Shown here one piece after another: positions 37,117-45,897 of a stretch of 51,895 bases of DNA (positions within the stretch are counted from its first letter, which is position 1; each line of letters starts with the position of its first letter). The stretch is taken from the NCBI GenBank assembly GCA_900317365.1, contig ONGM01000076.1:1-51895 (forward strand), read 5' to 3'. This DNA is from an uncultured Planctomycetota bacterium (GTDB taxonomy: Bacteria > Planctomycetota > Planctomycetia > Pirellulales > Thermoguttaceae). A model generated the notes under the pieces. The model ran no database searches and had not been told where the DNA came from. It saw only the letters and a program-made list of their open reading frames with translations. The translations under genes and the position numbers were made by a program.

Positions 37117-38298
37117 TTACGACGCGAACACGCTTAAAAGCTTTTCTTCAAATTCGCGCCGGTCGGAGATAAATTCGACGCCGATACCGAGTGCGTAGAT
37201 CGGCTTATTCGTTGAATTGAGAGCGATGATTTTAACGAAATCTTTCATTGTGGTAATGAAGAAGTCCGCTGCGTTTTGATTGGCGATTCTTTCCAAATCG
37301 GTCAGGTCGTTTTGCGAATAAGCGTGGTGGTCGGGAAAGGTGAGAAAGGAAGAGACGTTGATAGTTTCCTTTTCGAGAGTTTTTCGAAAACCGGCCGGAG
37401 CGCCTAATCCGCAGAACGCGAGGGCGGAACTTTGAGCCGTTTGGCGTCTCCAATTGTTATAGTCGAGCTTTTGAACGCGGCCTTCGGAGTAGGAATACGT
37501 AAAAATAGCGTTTGGACGTTGCGCGATTTCACCCCAAAGCGCGTTAGGCGCCAATTGTAGCGCGCGGCGTTGAATTTCGCGCCGCGAACGCTCGTCTAAC
37601 AGATCGGCGCGATTTAAGAGAACGACGTCGGCGCGTTTCAAACCGGCCGGAGGTTCGCGCAAAAACCCGGATGGCGCGACGCGTCCGCCGCCGAAAGGAT
37701 TGAGCGCGTCGAGAAGAACGACGTCGAGATTCCGCGCGATTCTCCGATGCTGAAACGCGTCGTCCAAAACGACGACGTCGACGTCGGAACGGTACTTTAA
37801 CAGCGCGTCGACCGTCTCCACTCGATTGGCGCCGAGAAAATGAGGAACGTTCGGCAAACGTAATTCGAGTTCGCGCGCTTCGTCGTTGACGCGGCGATAT
37901 TGCGCGAAGACCTCGGCGTCGGAATCGGACGAAGCGGCGCGGTTCTCGGAATTCTTGTCCGTCGGCGAGGCTTCGAATAATGTTTGACAGCGTTGCGAAC
38001 CGTACCCTCGACTGACAAGTCCCGGGGTTTTATTCATGGAAATGAAATACTCGGCAATCGCCGCAACGACGGGCGTCTTGCCGACTCCGCCCATTGTGAG
38101 ATTGCCAACGGAGACAACTGGAACCGGCATAGAAGTCGACTTCAAGATCTGCCGATCATACGCCCAATTTCGAATCTGGACGACGCCGGAATAGGGTAGC
38201 GAGACGACGTTGCCTAAAGTGCGAAAGATCGCCCCGGCGGCGCTCTTATCGGAACCGTCGAGCCATCCCTGAACCGTTGTCGAAAGTCTGCGGCGCAT
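37117..38298 (-). CDS. lpxK: Tetraacyldisaccharide 4'-kinase
   Basis: Phosphorylates the lipid A disaccharide at the inner membrane, making lipid IVA. 393 residues, somewhat longer than the usual 330. The family motif GNLTMGGVGKT (Walker A) is at 65-75 after an N-terminal hydrophobic region; later motifs are SRGYGS, VDVVVLDDAFQHRRIARNLD, LDALNPFGGGRVAPSGFLRE and LVGLG-like CGLGAPAGFR, then FPDHHAYSQNDL. The start at 38298 has AAAGG 7 bases upstream, and a predicted promoter lies at 38371-38398; an upstream TTG at 38409 would precede that promoter. Presence indicates a lipid A-type outer membrane. A roughly 25-residue Asp/Ser-rich insertion after SRGYGS is not typical. Confidence 0.93.
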   Translation of the reverse strand: MRRRLSTTVQGWLDGSDKSAAGAIFRTLGNVVSLPYSGVVQIRNWAYDRQILKSTSMPVPVVSVGNLTMGGVGKTPVVAAIAEYFISMNKTPGLVSRGYGSQRCQTLFEASPTDKNSENRAASSDSDAEVFAQYRRVNDEARELELRLPNVPHFLGANRVETVDALLKYRSDVDVVVLDDAFQHRRIARNLDVVLLDALNPFGGGRVAPSGFLREPPAGLKRADVVLLNRADLLDERSRREIQRRALQLAPNALWGEIAQRPNAIFTYSYSEGRVQKLDYNNWRRQTAQSSALAFCGLGAPAGFRKTLEKETINVSSFLTFPDHHAYSQNDLTDLERIANQNAADFFITTMKDFVKIIALNSTNKPIYALGIGVEFISDRREFEEKLLSVFAS

Positions 38299-38370
38299 AA
38301 CGAGGCCTTTTACGTTGATTTTGCGCGAAGCGACGGGCGTTGGATAAATTATTTTGGCATACCACGCGCG

Positions 38371-38398
38371 AGTATAAAACTTTTTTCCTCTTTTACAA
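38371..38398 (-). promoter_or_regulatory. Predicted sigma70 promoter of lpxK
   Basis: Minus strand TTGTAA (38393-38398), 16 bases, TATACT (38371-38376). It lies downstream of the alternative TTG start at 38409, so it favours the ATG at 38298. Confidence 0.6.
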
Positions 38399-38416
38399 TA
38401 GTTTTTCAAGAGCTTA

Positions 38417-38445
38417 TTGTCAAAATTGAGGAAATCAAGTAGAAT
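38417..38445 (+). promoter_or_regulatory. Predicted sigma70 promoter of the lone ABC-2 permease gene
   Basis: TTGTCA (38417-38422), 17 bases, TAGAAT (38440-38445); each hexamer matches five of six. It is divergent from the lpxK promoter with only 18 bases between the -35 boxes. Confidence 0.65.
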
Positions 38446-38538
38446 AGGTCAAACGGCGAGCGGTCGTTGTTCCATGTGAACGGACGACCGCGTCGAGCGC
38501 GATTATATATTTGTAAAGTTTCCAAGGAGTTTTGATCA

Positions 38539-39510
38539 ATGGAATCGTTATTGGCATTGAACGCAGCGACAGCGTTGAAAGCGCCGTGTTTTGGTCTCGC
38601 CGCATGGCTCGAGGCCGCTTCGCGTATCGACATATACGCGCTGGGATTTGTTGTTGCTTTCATCGTCCTGGTCTACGGCATTCGAGCCTTCATCCCGAAA
38701 ATCGGGGCGATCGCTTGGGTAACGGCTAAGGAGACGCTGCAGCAGCCGCTGTTCCTGATTCTCACGCTCTTGGGTCTTTTTAGCCTCTTTATTTTCCCGT
38801 TTTTGCCTTACCACACGATGGGCGAAGACGTTAAAATCGTCGTTTCGCAAGGTCTGACCGTAGTCAAACTATCGTGCGTTTTCCTTGCGATTTGGACGGC
38901 AAGCACGTCGATCGCGGACGAAATCGAAGGGAAAACCGCTTTGACCGTTCTTGCGAAGCCGATCGGTCGTCAGAGTTTTGTTTTCGGAAAATACTTAGGC
39001 GTTATGATCGCCGTTACGGCGTTGTTTTTGATTCTCGGTATTTTCTTCCTGAATACCGTCGCCTATAAACTTGTCTATGACGCGCGCGAGTCCGCTAAGG
39101 AACTGCCGACCTACGTTGAATGCTTTGACTATGTCAAGTTAATTCTCCCCGGTCTCTGCTTAGCGTTTTTTGAAACGGTCGTATTGACGGCGATTTCCAT
39201 TACGATTTCGACGCGACTTATGCTTCTGCCGAACCTGACGATCTGCTTGACGATTTACGCTTTAGGGCATATCGTTCCGATGATCGTCGTCTCGAACGCG
39301 GTTAAGGAAATGCCGATTATCGGGTTCTTTGCGAAGCTGTTGTGCGCCGTGTTGCCGATTCTGGATCATTTCAGCATGGAGACCGCGATCGCGATGAAGG
39401 CCGCCGTTAGTTGGACGTACGTCGCTACCGCCGGCGCTTACGCCGCGCTCTTTGCCCTTGTGGCGATGATTTTGTCCGTCGTTCTCTTCTCGGATCGCGA
39501 CCTCGCCTAG
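38539..39510 (+). CDS. ABC-2 type permease without adjacent ATPase
   Basis: 323 residues, AGGAG 9 bases before the ATG. About seven membrane helices: 35-55, 75-95, 110-128, 155-178, 205-230, 235-260 and 293-318. The coupling segment EIEGKTALTVLAKPIGRQSF is the same type as in the permease at 23906. There is no ATP-binding gene nearby; the closest ATPase of a matching class is at 23010, so the two could share it, or a distant ATPase is used. Transcribed alone from a good promoter and ended by a strong terminator. Substrate unknown. Confidence 0.85.
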   Translation: MESLLALNAATALKAPCFGLAAWLEAASRIDIYALGFVVAFIVLVYGIRAFIPKIGAIAWVTAKETLQQPLFLILTLLGLFSLFIFPFLPYHTMGEDVKIVVSQGLTVVKLSCVFLAIWTASTSIADEIEGKTALTVLAKPIGRQSFVFGKYLGVMIAVTALFLILGIFFLNTVAYKLVYDARESAKELPTYVECFDYVKLILPGLCLAFFETVVLTAISITISTRLMLLPNLTICLTIYALGHIVPMIVVSNAVKEMPIIGFFAKLLCAVLPILDHFSMETAIAMKAAVSWTYVATAGAYAALFALVAMILSVVLFSDRDLA

Positions 39511-39565
39511 TTGGACGCTCGGTTGGACTGGGAACGATAGAGTAAAACGATAAAATAATACGAAT

Positions 39566-39602
39566 AAACGTCGGCGAGCTTTCCAACTCGTCGACGTTTT
39601 TT
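39566..39602 (+). terminator. Intrinsic terminator of the lone permease gene
   Basis: 13-bp stem with one G-T pair (39566-39578/39587-39599) around an 8-base loop, followed by a T-run to 39602. Confidence 0.85.
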
Positions 39603-39640
39603 ATTGGGGAGAATTGTTGCGCGCGTCGTTCAATAGACTG

Positions 39641-39668
39641 TTGATTTGTCGAGCCTATCGCCTATTGT
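39641..39668 (+). promoter_or_regulatory. Predicted promoter of the TIGR04076 gene
   Basis: TTGATT (39641-39646), 16 bases, TATTGT (39663-39668), 64 bases before the start codon. Moderate match. Confidence 0.45.
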
Positions 39669-39732
39669 GCGAAGCGTCATAAGACCGATATTTCTCCGGT
39701 TCTTTTCATTTCAGATTTATGCGGAGAACGAA

Positions 39733-40125
39733 ATGAAACACAAAGTCAAAGTTACGGTTATCGATAAGAAATTGTTCCCTGAGTTACAGCAAAGCTTTTG
39801 CGCCGATCCTGCGGCGGGAGCGTGTCCGTGTTATAACGTCGGCGACGTATTTGTCTTCGAACGGGACGAGAATAACGATCATTTTTGGCGCGGCGGACTC
39901 AATACGCTCGTCAAGACGGACGCCGACCCCGATTCAGTCGCCGGCGGGCCAAAAATTCCCCACTGCTCGGAGGCGTGGGACGCGATTGCTCGATATATTT
40001 ACACCGGATTGCAAGGCGGCTCGATCATGCGAGGGTGGATGAAAAAGGAAAACACGATGATCGCGTGCTGTTCCGACGGAACGCGGCCTGTGATTTTCAA
40101 AATTGAACGTATAGACGAAGAATAA
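39733..40125 (+). CDS. TIGR04076 family protein
   Basis: 130 residues, GGAG 6 bases before the ATG; an open frame to 39646 is upstream of this site and is not used. Small cytosolic protein with the conserved Cys pattern of TIGR04076: FCADPAAGACPCYNVGD near 25-45, HCSEAWDAIARYIYTGLQGG near 75-95 and ACCSDGTRPVIFKIERID at the end. Family members are widespread in anaerobes and unstudied; the clustered Cys residues suggest metal or redox binding. Stands alone with its own promoter. Confidence 0.88.
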   Translation: MKHKVKVTVIDKKLFPELQQSFCADPAAGACPCYNVGDVFVFERDENNDHFWRGGLNTLVKTDADPDSVAGGPKIPHCSEAWDAIARYIYTGLQGGSIMRGWMKKENTMIACCSDGTRPVIFKIERIDEE

Positions 40126-40316
40126 AACGCCAAGACGTATGGGTGAGACGTATGAGTCGAAAAGACTCCTAACGCCTCTCTGTCGTCGGGACGTTTGACT
40201 GTTTAACGCGATCGTCGCCAGCCTTCTTCCCCGTTTACGTTGAGTATCCCGTTAGTGAACGGTTCGGGCTTTCGTAGGCGATTTGCCAACGAGGGCGTGG
40301 TTCGCAAATGACGAAA

Positions 40317-40348
40317 GGGCGCGCAAATGGAATTCCAATTGCGCGCCC
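40317..40348 (-). terminator. Stem-loop after the 614-aa protein gene
   Basis: GGGCGCGCAA (40317-40326) and TTGCGCGCCC (40339-40348), with a smaller inner GGAATTCC palindrome. On the minus strand it lies 53 bases past the stop and is followed by TTTCGTC. The rest of the 276-base gap after 40125 shows nothing. Confidence 0.6.
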
Positions 40349-40401
40349 CTTAAGTCAAGACTTGACGTCAACAGTATCAATTGTCTGTTTACGAGACTCG
40401 G

Positions 40402-42249
40402 CTAGTTCCAAAGATCTCCTTCGTCGTCCCCCGTTGAATCGGACTCTTCTCCATTTTCCTCTTCTTCAAGGAACGGATCTTTTTCTTCATCCGCGTTGGT
40501 TTGCGCGTTCTCTTCGTCGGCTTCGAAATACGGATCGTTTTCGTCTACTCCGTCGTTAGAGGCGTCGTCAGACGAGGCGTCGTCGCCGCCGGAAAGATTC
40601 CAGTTGATCGAATCTTTTTCCATCTCCTTGGCCGATTTAGTTTCGACTCCGCCTAGCAACGGCATAAAGACGGCGGCGTTCGATTTGATCGGTTCTAGAT
40701 CAAGAGTAACGGCGACTTTTGTGCCGACGACAGCCGGCGCGAGAGCGTCGAACAAATCGTTAAAGACCGGCGCCACCGTAACGTCGAGGTCGTCGATTTC
40801 GCCAACCTTATTTTTAACGGTTTCAGCGAAGAGAGTTTGAGCGGCGGCTTTGGCAACGGGCAATCCCTTCTTAATGGAGTCGGCGACGGATTGCGCTTTA
40901 TCCGCAGATTCAAAGTTATAAATCATCGCCGCGCGTGGGGATCCGACGAGAGAAATGGCAATCGCCGCCGACTTGGCGCCGCTGACAGGAGATTGAGCGC
41001 CGAACGATTCCAAAATCGACGCGAAGACGGAATCAGACTCTTCTTCGGAATCGCCGCCTAAACCGGCGAAAGGCGTTCCTTCCTCCGAATCGAGAAGGAA
41101 GAGGGTTTTTACGAAAGATTCTAGTTCCGCAGTGTCGAGGCACGTTACGGAGATCGCGGCGCCGTTCGTTTGTTTTAGCGCGTCGAAAAGATTCGCAGAT
41201 TCGGCGTCGGTCGCCGGAGCGGAGAAACGATTGCGAACACGCGGAAGAACCTGTCGGCGAGACGCGGTTTTCGCTTTATTCGTAGCGTCGGCGATTTCTT
41301 CATTGTAATCGGCGAGCAAATCGGCGGACAAGCCGAGTTCATTATTCAGTTCGGCGCCTTGGCGTTGATTGGGCGAATTCAATTGTCCGGGATTATTGGC
41401 GCCGAAGGACGCTCCGCCGAGAGAGTCGGAACGATTATTTCCGTTATTATAACCGGAGTTGTTGGACGAAGCGCCGTAAGCCCCATAGGACTGTAGACTT
41501 TGCTTTTCCGCCATCTTGGCGCGATAACGCGCTTTGATCGGCTCAAGATCTGCTTCTTGCTCCGCGTCATGATTGACGACGCCGATAATGTAACCGTATC
41601 GCTCAAAGACGGTGATCGGTTTGAAAACGTCGACGAGTCCGTCAAGCGTATTCTTCTTTCCGGCGGCGTCGAGTCCGTCGGTTGGAACGGCGACGATGAT
41701 CGAACCAAGTTTCATATCGTCGTCGGAATTGTATTCGACGCAATAGAACTCGTCAAAATTATGATCAAACGCTTTGGAAACGACGGCGTTCTGACTCGTC
41801 GACAGGAACTGTTTGAAAGACGATTTCAAAGACGCCTTTTGATATTCGCGCAACTGAACGCTGTAATTGTCTTCCGAGCGCACGGAACCGGCGCCCTTGT
41901 CAACGATTTCGTCAAGAAAGTTCGAAAGACCTTCGTAATCGATCTTGGTTAAATCGACGTGGAGGACGGCAGTCGCGTCGCCGTATAGTAACGCGCGAAT
42001 AGAACCGACGCTTGAAAAGCCCGACGGTCTTTTGACGGCGCTCGGTACGTTGACTAAGGAGGATCTTTGACCGCCGTCGCCGCTCATGCCGGGTTCCATA
42101 CTCATGCCGGGACTCATGGAATCCCCCTGACCGTAATCCCCCTGACCAAACGCAGGCGCAACTTGGAAGCAAAGGGCGACAATTAGGGATAAAAGCGCCC
42201 CCAAACTCGCCGTCGTCCAGATGGAACGTAACGAGGAAATGCGCGGCAT
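40402..42249 (-). CDS. Secreted protein of unknown function with acidic tail
   Basis: 615 codons including the stop, 614 residues. The ATG at 42249 has GGAGA 7 bases upstream and opens a signal peptide (MPRISSLRSIWTTASL... to APAFGQ). The mature start is Met/Gly/Ser-rich (SPGMSMEPGMSG). The body has two loosely similar halves: one with SVGSIRALLYGDATAVLHVDL and GSIIVAVPTDG, the other with AAAIAISLVGSPRAAMIYN, and an Asn/Gly/Ser linker (about 270-310) between. The last 60 residues are Asp/Glu-rich. I recognise no catalytic motif; it resembles unassigned planctomycete exported proteins. It has its own promoter at 42369-42396. Confidence 0.7.
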   Translation of the reverse strand: MPRISSLRSIWTTASLGALLSLIVALCFQVAPAFGQGDYGQGDSMSPGMSMEPGMSGDGGQRSSLVNVPSAVKRPSGFSSVGSIRALLYGDATAVLHVDLTKIDYEGLSNFLDEIVDKGAGSVRSEDNYSVQLREYQKASLKSSFKQFLSTSQNAVVSKAFDHNFDEFYCVEYNSDDDMKLGSIIVAVPTDGLDAAGKKNTLDGLVDVFKPITVFERYGYIIGVVNHDAEQEADLEPIKARYRAKMAEKQSLQSYGAYGASSNNSGYNNGNNRSDSLGGASFGANNPGQLNSPNQRQGAELNNELGLSADLLADYNEEIADATNKAKTASRRQVLPRVRNRFSAPATDAESANLFDALKQTNGAAISVTCLDTAELESFVKTLFLLDSEEGTPFAGLGGDSEEESDSVFASILESFGAQSPVSGAKSAAIAISLVGSPRAAMIYNFESADKAQSVADSIKKGLPVAKAAAQTLFAETVKNKVGEIDDLDVTVAPVFNDLFDALAPAVVGTKVAVTLDLEPIKSNAAVFMPLLGGVETKSAKEMEKDSINWNLSGGDDASSDDASNDGVDENDPYFEADEENAQTNADEEKDPFLEEEENGEESDSTGDDEGDLWN

Positions 42250-42368
42250 AGTTATTCTCCACAGGAAATTAGCTTGATCGATCAAAACTCAAACGGTTCC
42301 GTCGCGACTTTGCCTAGGTCGATCGTTCGCGACGTTCGTCGCGACGACAACGACGCGACTCTATTCCT

Positions 42369-42396
42369 ATTATAATTTCTCAACCCCTATTTTCTA
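42369..42396 (-). promoter_or_regulatory. Predicted sigma70 promoter of the 614-aa protein gene
   Basis: Minus strand TAGAAA (42391-42396), 16 bases, perfect TATAAT (42369-42374). Leader of about 110 bases, containing a GC-rich inverted repeat (TCGCGACG/CGTCGCGA, 42327-42344). Confidence 0.55.
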
Positions 42397-42493
42397 CACG
42401 CTTGAATCGTCTTTTACCGATTTTCAAGAAATTTTCACGGCTGTTTTTAAAATGTTGTTTTAACCGTTTTAATCGGCGTTTTTGGCGTATTCG

Positions 42494-43909
42494 TTACGAC
42501 TTGCTTTTGGCTTCTCGACTTTGCCACAGGCTTACCAGGAAGAATGCGACTAGAATGTCGAAAGACGCCATGCACGGAACCCGATAGCGGATCGAAGAGA
42601 CGAAAATAACGTGGAGACACGTCGTGTAAAGAGGTAAGATCGCGAGGAACCACGCCGCGCCGTTTCTGTTCAACGATCGAATCGCGCCGCATAGCCCGAG
42701 AAGGAACACAGGCGTGAAGGAACACGCGAGGACGATCATGAAGAGCGGACGAGAAAACGCTTTTTCGCGAGGAATTGGCGCCCAGAGGCGGTAAAACTTA
42801 ATCGCCGCGAGTTTTAAAGTTTGGAGCGGATGCGCTTTTGCCCACGTTAGAGCCGCTGTCTTGAGTCGCTCGTCAAGTCTGACTTCAAAATGAATATTTT
42901 CGTCGTCGGAAGGAGAATTCAATTCGTCTTGAAAGAATTGATCGACAAACGTCATATCGCTCGCGCCGGTTGCCGTCGGACTGAGTCCGTCGTATAAGCT
43001 GGCGCCTGATTGCAAGGAGGTCGCGATTATGCGTCCGGTGAGGGCATAGTTTCTAATAATCCACGGCGAGAGAAACAGGACGTGGAGAAGCGCTACCGCG
43101 ACGGCAAAAAGGAGGAAGCGTTTTACGACGGGACGGGCGGGAAGGGCGCGTCGTTTTCGTGCAAAGCGCAAAGCGACGAGCGTCAATGCGACGAATAGAA
43201 GGTAATACGCGGAACTCGGACGCAAGTAAATCGTCGCCGTCGATAGGGCGGCGAGTCGGATCGCGTCCGCGACGGTCGGCTTGCTTTCGGCGTTACGACA
43301 AACGCTAGGTTGGGCGTTAGGAGTTTCGTTGAGGTCGTATTCCGGGGAGGGGAGAAGGTTGAATTTTCGAGCGACGCGGTAAATCGTGAGATTGAGGAGT
43401 AGCGCGAAGGTTAGAAAAGGTTCTTCCGAGAGAACGCAAACGCTTTGAAAGACGAGCGTGGGATCGAACGCGGCGCACGCGCCTGCGATTACGGCGATCA
43501 GTTTTCTCGATTCGAAACCAGAAAAGAGCGCGCAGGCGAGTATTCCGACGAGGTAAACGTTGACGACGCCGAAGCATACGCCCAGGAGTCGGGCGGCGAG
43601 AACAGGCGGGTTTTCGCCGAAGATCCAAAAGAGCGGCGCTAAAAGGGCGGGATAACCGGGCGTTCGGAAGACCTGCCAGCGGTGAATTTCGTCAAACTGA
43701 TAAGGACGCGCGAAAGCGAGCGCGCGTCCTAATTTCCAGTAAGAATCGGAGTCGCCAAAAAAGAAAGGCCCGTCTTGCGCCGGTTCCGAGACGTTCTGCG
43801 ACGCGACGCTTTCAACATAGGAGTTCCAATAAAACGCGGTTGCCAATCTCAAGAGCGCGCTCGCCGTTAGGAGAAAAATCCAGGCGATTTTATACGTGTT
43901 TTTCGTCAT
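42494..43909 (-). CDS. GT39/ArnT-like membrane glycosyltransferase
   Basis: 471 residues with about ten membrane helices. The first outer loop carries FFGDSDSYWKLGRALA followed by RTPGYPALLAPLFWIFG, the acidic-residue and RxPGYP pattern of the GT39/PMT-like (PF13231) family, which uses polyprenyl-phosphate sugars. Other features include a cytoplasmic RKFNLLPSPEYDLNETPN loop and a long charged outer loop (about 310-350). It stands between the 614-aa gene and the deoxyribosyltransferase-like gene without an obvious operon partner. The sugar donor and acceptor (lipid A, protein or polymer) are not known. Confidence 0.82.
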   Translation of the reverse strand: MTKNTYKIAWIFLLTASALLRLATAFYWNSYVESVASQNVSEPAQDGPFFFGDSDSYWKLGRALAFARPYQFDEIHRWQVFRTPGYPALLAPLFWIFGENPPVLAARLLGVCFGVVNVYLVGILACALFSGFESRKLIAVIAGACAAFDPTLVFQSVCVLSEEPFLTFALLLNLTIYRVARKFNLLPSPEYDLNETPNAQPSVCRNAESKPTVADAIRLAALSTATIYLRPSSAYYLLFVALTLVALRFARKRRALPARPVVKRFLLFAVAVALLHVLFLSPWIIRNYALTGRIIATSLQSGASLYDGLSPTATGASDMTFVDQFFQDELNSPSDDENIHFEVRLDERLKTAALTWAKAHPLQTLKLAAIKFYRLWAPIPREKAFSRPLFMIVLACSFTPVFLLGLCGAIRSLNRNGAAWFLAILPLYTTCLHVIFVSSIRYRVPCMASFDILVAFFLVSLWQSREAKSKS

Positions 43910-43964
43910 GATTTTGCTCTTGTCAGTCGCGCGAGACGGAGGCGTGCAAAAGGTAAAGTTTGAA

Positions 43965-44441
43965 TCAATACGAATCGGGGTTTTCGTACGAGCGTTTGCG
44001 ACGTCTCGGCGGACGCTCTTGAAGTAGCTTTGAGACGGCGCCGGACTCGAGCGCTTCGTAGAACGCGTCGAGGTCGTCGAACTGAGCGTCGCTGAGGAAT
44101 TTCACGACCCAGTTGGCGGTCATCGGACTAATAGTCAAGACTCGGGCGTCGTTTTTCCACGCTTCCCACATTTCAATTGCCGTACCCATTGACGCTTCAG
44201 GCGCATACGCGACGAGTACGTCGATTTCTTCGCCGCACATGCGATTGTGATTCAGGAAAACGTCGCGGCCGTTTTTAAAATCGTACGTTAGCGAGTTTTG
44301 ATTTTTTTCTAACGGATCATAAATTTCGGCGTCGGGGAAACGTTTTTGAATAGCGCGAACGAGTTCGTCGCGGTAATTTTGCGCATGAAGGCTTGCGGCA
44401 ACCTTGGAGCCTTGCATTATTCCAGCGATAAAGAATTTCAT
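43965..44441 (-). CDS. Nucleoside 2-deoxyribosyltransferase-like protein
   Basis: 158 residues. The N-terminal MKFFIAGIMQGS strand and loop, then YRDELVRAIQKRFPDAEIYDP, then EIDVLVAYAPEASMGTAIEMWEAW form the Rossmann-like core of nucleoside 2-deoxyribosyltransferases and related nucleotide hydrolases; the Glu of SMGTAIEM is at the usual catalytic place. The C-terminus (about 140-158) is a basic tail (ERPPRRRKRS). AGG lies 9 bases before the ATG. Nucleotide salvage or a nucleotide-sugar-type hydrolysis are possible; not resolved. Ends 99 bases after the fabF stop region on the same strand, beyond that operon's terminator. Confidence 0.75.
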   Translation of the reverse strand: MKFFIAGIMQGSKVAASLHAQNYRDELVRAIQKRFPDAEIYDPLEKNQNSLTYDFKNGRDVFLNHNRMCGEEIDVLVAYAPEASMGTAIEMWEAWKNDARVLTISPMTANWVVKFLSDAQFDDLDAFYEALESGAVSKLLQERPPRRRKRSYENPDSY

Positions 44442-44472
44442 TTGCAGGAACCTTTCGCGCGGCGCGGTTAGG

Positions 44473-44514
44473 TAAAAAAGAACGCTCGAGAAGCGCGGCG
44501 CTTTCTCGAGCGTT
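44473..44514 (-). terminator. Intrinsic terminator of the fatty-acid-type operon
   Basis: Perfect 12-bp stem (44481-44492/44503-44514) with an inner GCGC/GCGC pair; on the minus strand it is followed directly by CTTTTTTACC. It lies 28 bases past the fabF-like stop. Confidence 0.85.
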
Positions 44515-44541
44515 AAACGGGGAGTCGCATACGAGATGCGA

Positions 44542-45840
44542 TTACGCTTGATATCGACGAACGACGAGCGAGACGTCCTGTCCGCCGAATCCGAAACTAT
44601 TGCTCAGCGCAACGTCGACGTTGACTTGGCGCGCGATATTGGGGACGTAATCGAGGTCGCAGTCGGGATCGCGCGTTTCGTAGTTGATCGTCGGCGGGAC
44701 GATATTGTCGCGCATTGCGAGCAGACAGTATGCGCATTCCGTAGCGCCGGCCGCCGCAATGAGGTGTCCCGTCATGCTCTTCGTGCTGGAAACGGGGATC
44801 TGATACGCGTATTTTCCAAAGACTTCGCGAATCGCGAGCGACTCAACGCGATCGTTGACGCTTGTGCTCGTTCCGTGCGCGTTGATATAGTTGACCTCTT
44901 CCGGTTTGACTCCTGCGTCTTCAAGAGCAAGTTTCATGCACGAGATAGCGCCGCGACCTTCCGGGTGAATATCGGTGATTCGGAAAGCGTCCGAAGTGGC
45001 GCCGTAACCGGCGATTTCGCCGTAGATCTTAGCGCCGCGTTGTTTCGCGTGTTCCAACTCTTCGAGAATCAGCATCCCGGCGCCTTCGCCGATAATGAAA
45101 CCGTCGCGGTTTTTATCGAAGGGTCTCGACGCTTTTTCCGGATTTTCGTTTGATTCGCTCAACGCGGTGAGCAAATTAAAACCGGTAACGCCGAACGGAT
45201 GAATCATCGAGTGAGCGCCGCCGGCAATCATAACGTCGGCTTCTCCGCGCCGAATAATTTCGGTCGCTTCGCCGATCGCCTGGGCGCTTGCGGCGCACGC
45301 GGTCAGACAGTTGACGTTTGGACCCTGCGCGTTGAACATTGCGGCGAGGTGCGCCGAGGGCATATTGGGCTCTTGTTCAAGCTCGCGAACCGGATTGAGA
45401 ATTTCCATACCCTTTTCGACGAATTTTCCCTCGTCCAAATTACCTTCGGAATCGAGACCGGCGAGCATCATCGTGGCAAAATCATCGAAATTTTGTTCGC
45501 CTTCGCCTGCGCCAGTATAGACGCCAAACCGTTCGGGGTCGAGGTATTTTGCGCCGTCTCCGAGCAGACCGGCGTCTTTCATGGCTTTATATCCGGCGCC
45601 GACGGCAAACCTCGTGTGACGATCTTGGTATTTCCAGTCGTCGAGATTTTCTCCGATTTCGTCGATATTCCAGTTTTTGACCTCGGCGGCGATTTGCGTT
45701 TTGAAGTTTGAAGCGTCGAAGATAGTGATCCGTCCAACGCCGGATTCGCCGTTCAACATTCGTTTCCAAATCGTTTCAAGGTCATGTCCTAACGGAGTAA
45801 CGAGACCAATTCCTGTAACAACGACAATTCGACGACCCAT
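44542..45840 (-). CDS. fabF: Beta-ketoacyl-ACP synthase (FabF/KAS II family)
   Basis: Condenses malonyl-ACP with acyl-ACP. 432 residues from the ATG at 45840, which has GAGGA 7 bases upstream. The thiolase-fold active site is complete: nucleophile Cys182 in LTACAASAQAIGEA, His322 in YINAHGTSTSVND and His359 in SSTKSMTGHLIAAAG. Between residues about 112 and 165 there is an insertion compared with E. coli FabF, rich in Glu/Asn (VEKGMEILNPVRELEQE), placing it in a KAS II-like subgroup instead of the housekeeping type. Last gene of the operon with fabZ, a long ACP and a hotdog protein; ends at a strong terminator. It could make ordinary or specialised acyl chains. Confidence 0.9.
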   Translation of the reverse strand: MGRRIVVVTGIGLVTPLGHDLETIWKRMLNGESGVGRITIFDASNFKTQIAAEVKNWNIDEIGENLDDWKYQDRHTRFAVGAGYKAMKDAGLLGDGAKYLDPERFGVYTGAGEGEQNFDDFATMMLAGLDSEGNLDEGKFVEKGMEILNPVRELEQEPNMPSAHLAAMFNAQGPNVNCLTACAASAQAIGEATEIIRRGEADVMIAGGAHSMIHPFGVTGFNLLTALSESNENPEKASRPFDKNRDGFIIGEGAGMLILEELEHAKQRGAKIYGEIAGYGATSDAFRITDIHPEGRGAISCMKLALEDAGVKPEEVNYINAHGTSTSVNDRVESLAIREVFGKYAYQIPVSSTKSMTGHLIAAAGATECAYCLLAMRDNIVPPTINYETRDPDCDLDYVPNIARQVNVDVALSNSFGFGGQDVSLVVRRYQA

Positions 45841-45897
45841 GGATTGTTCCTCTTGTGAAATGATTGCGTCGGACGAAGGCAAGACGATTTGTTTGAG

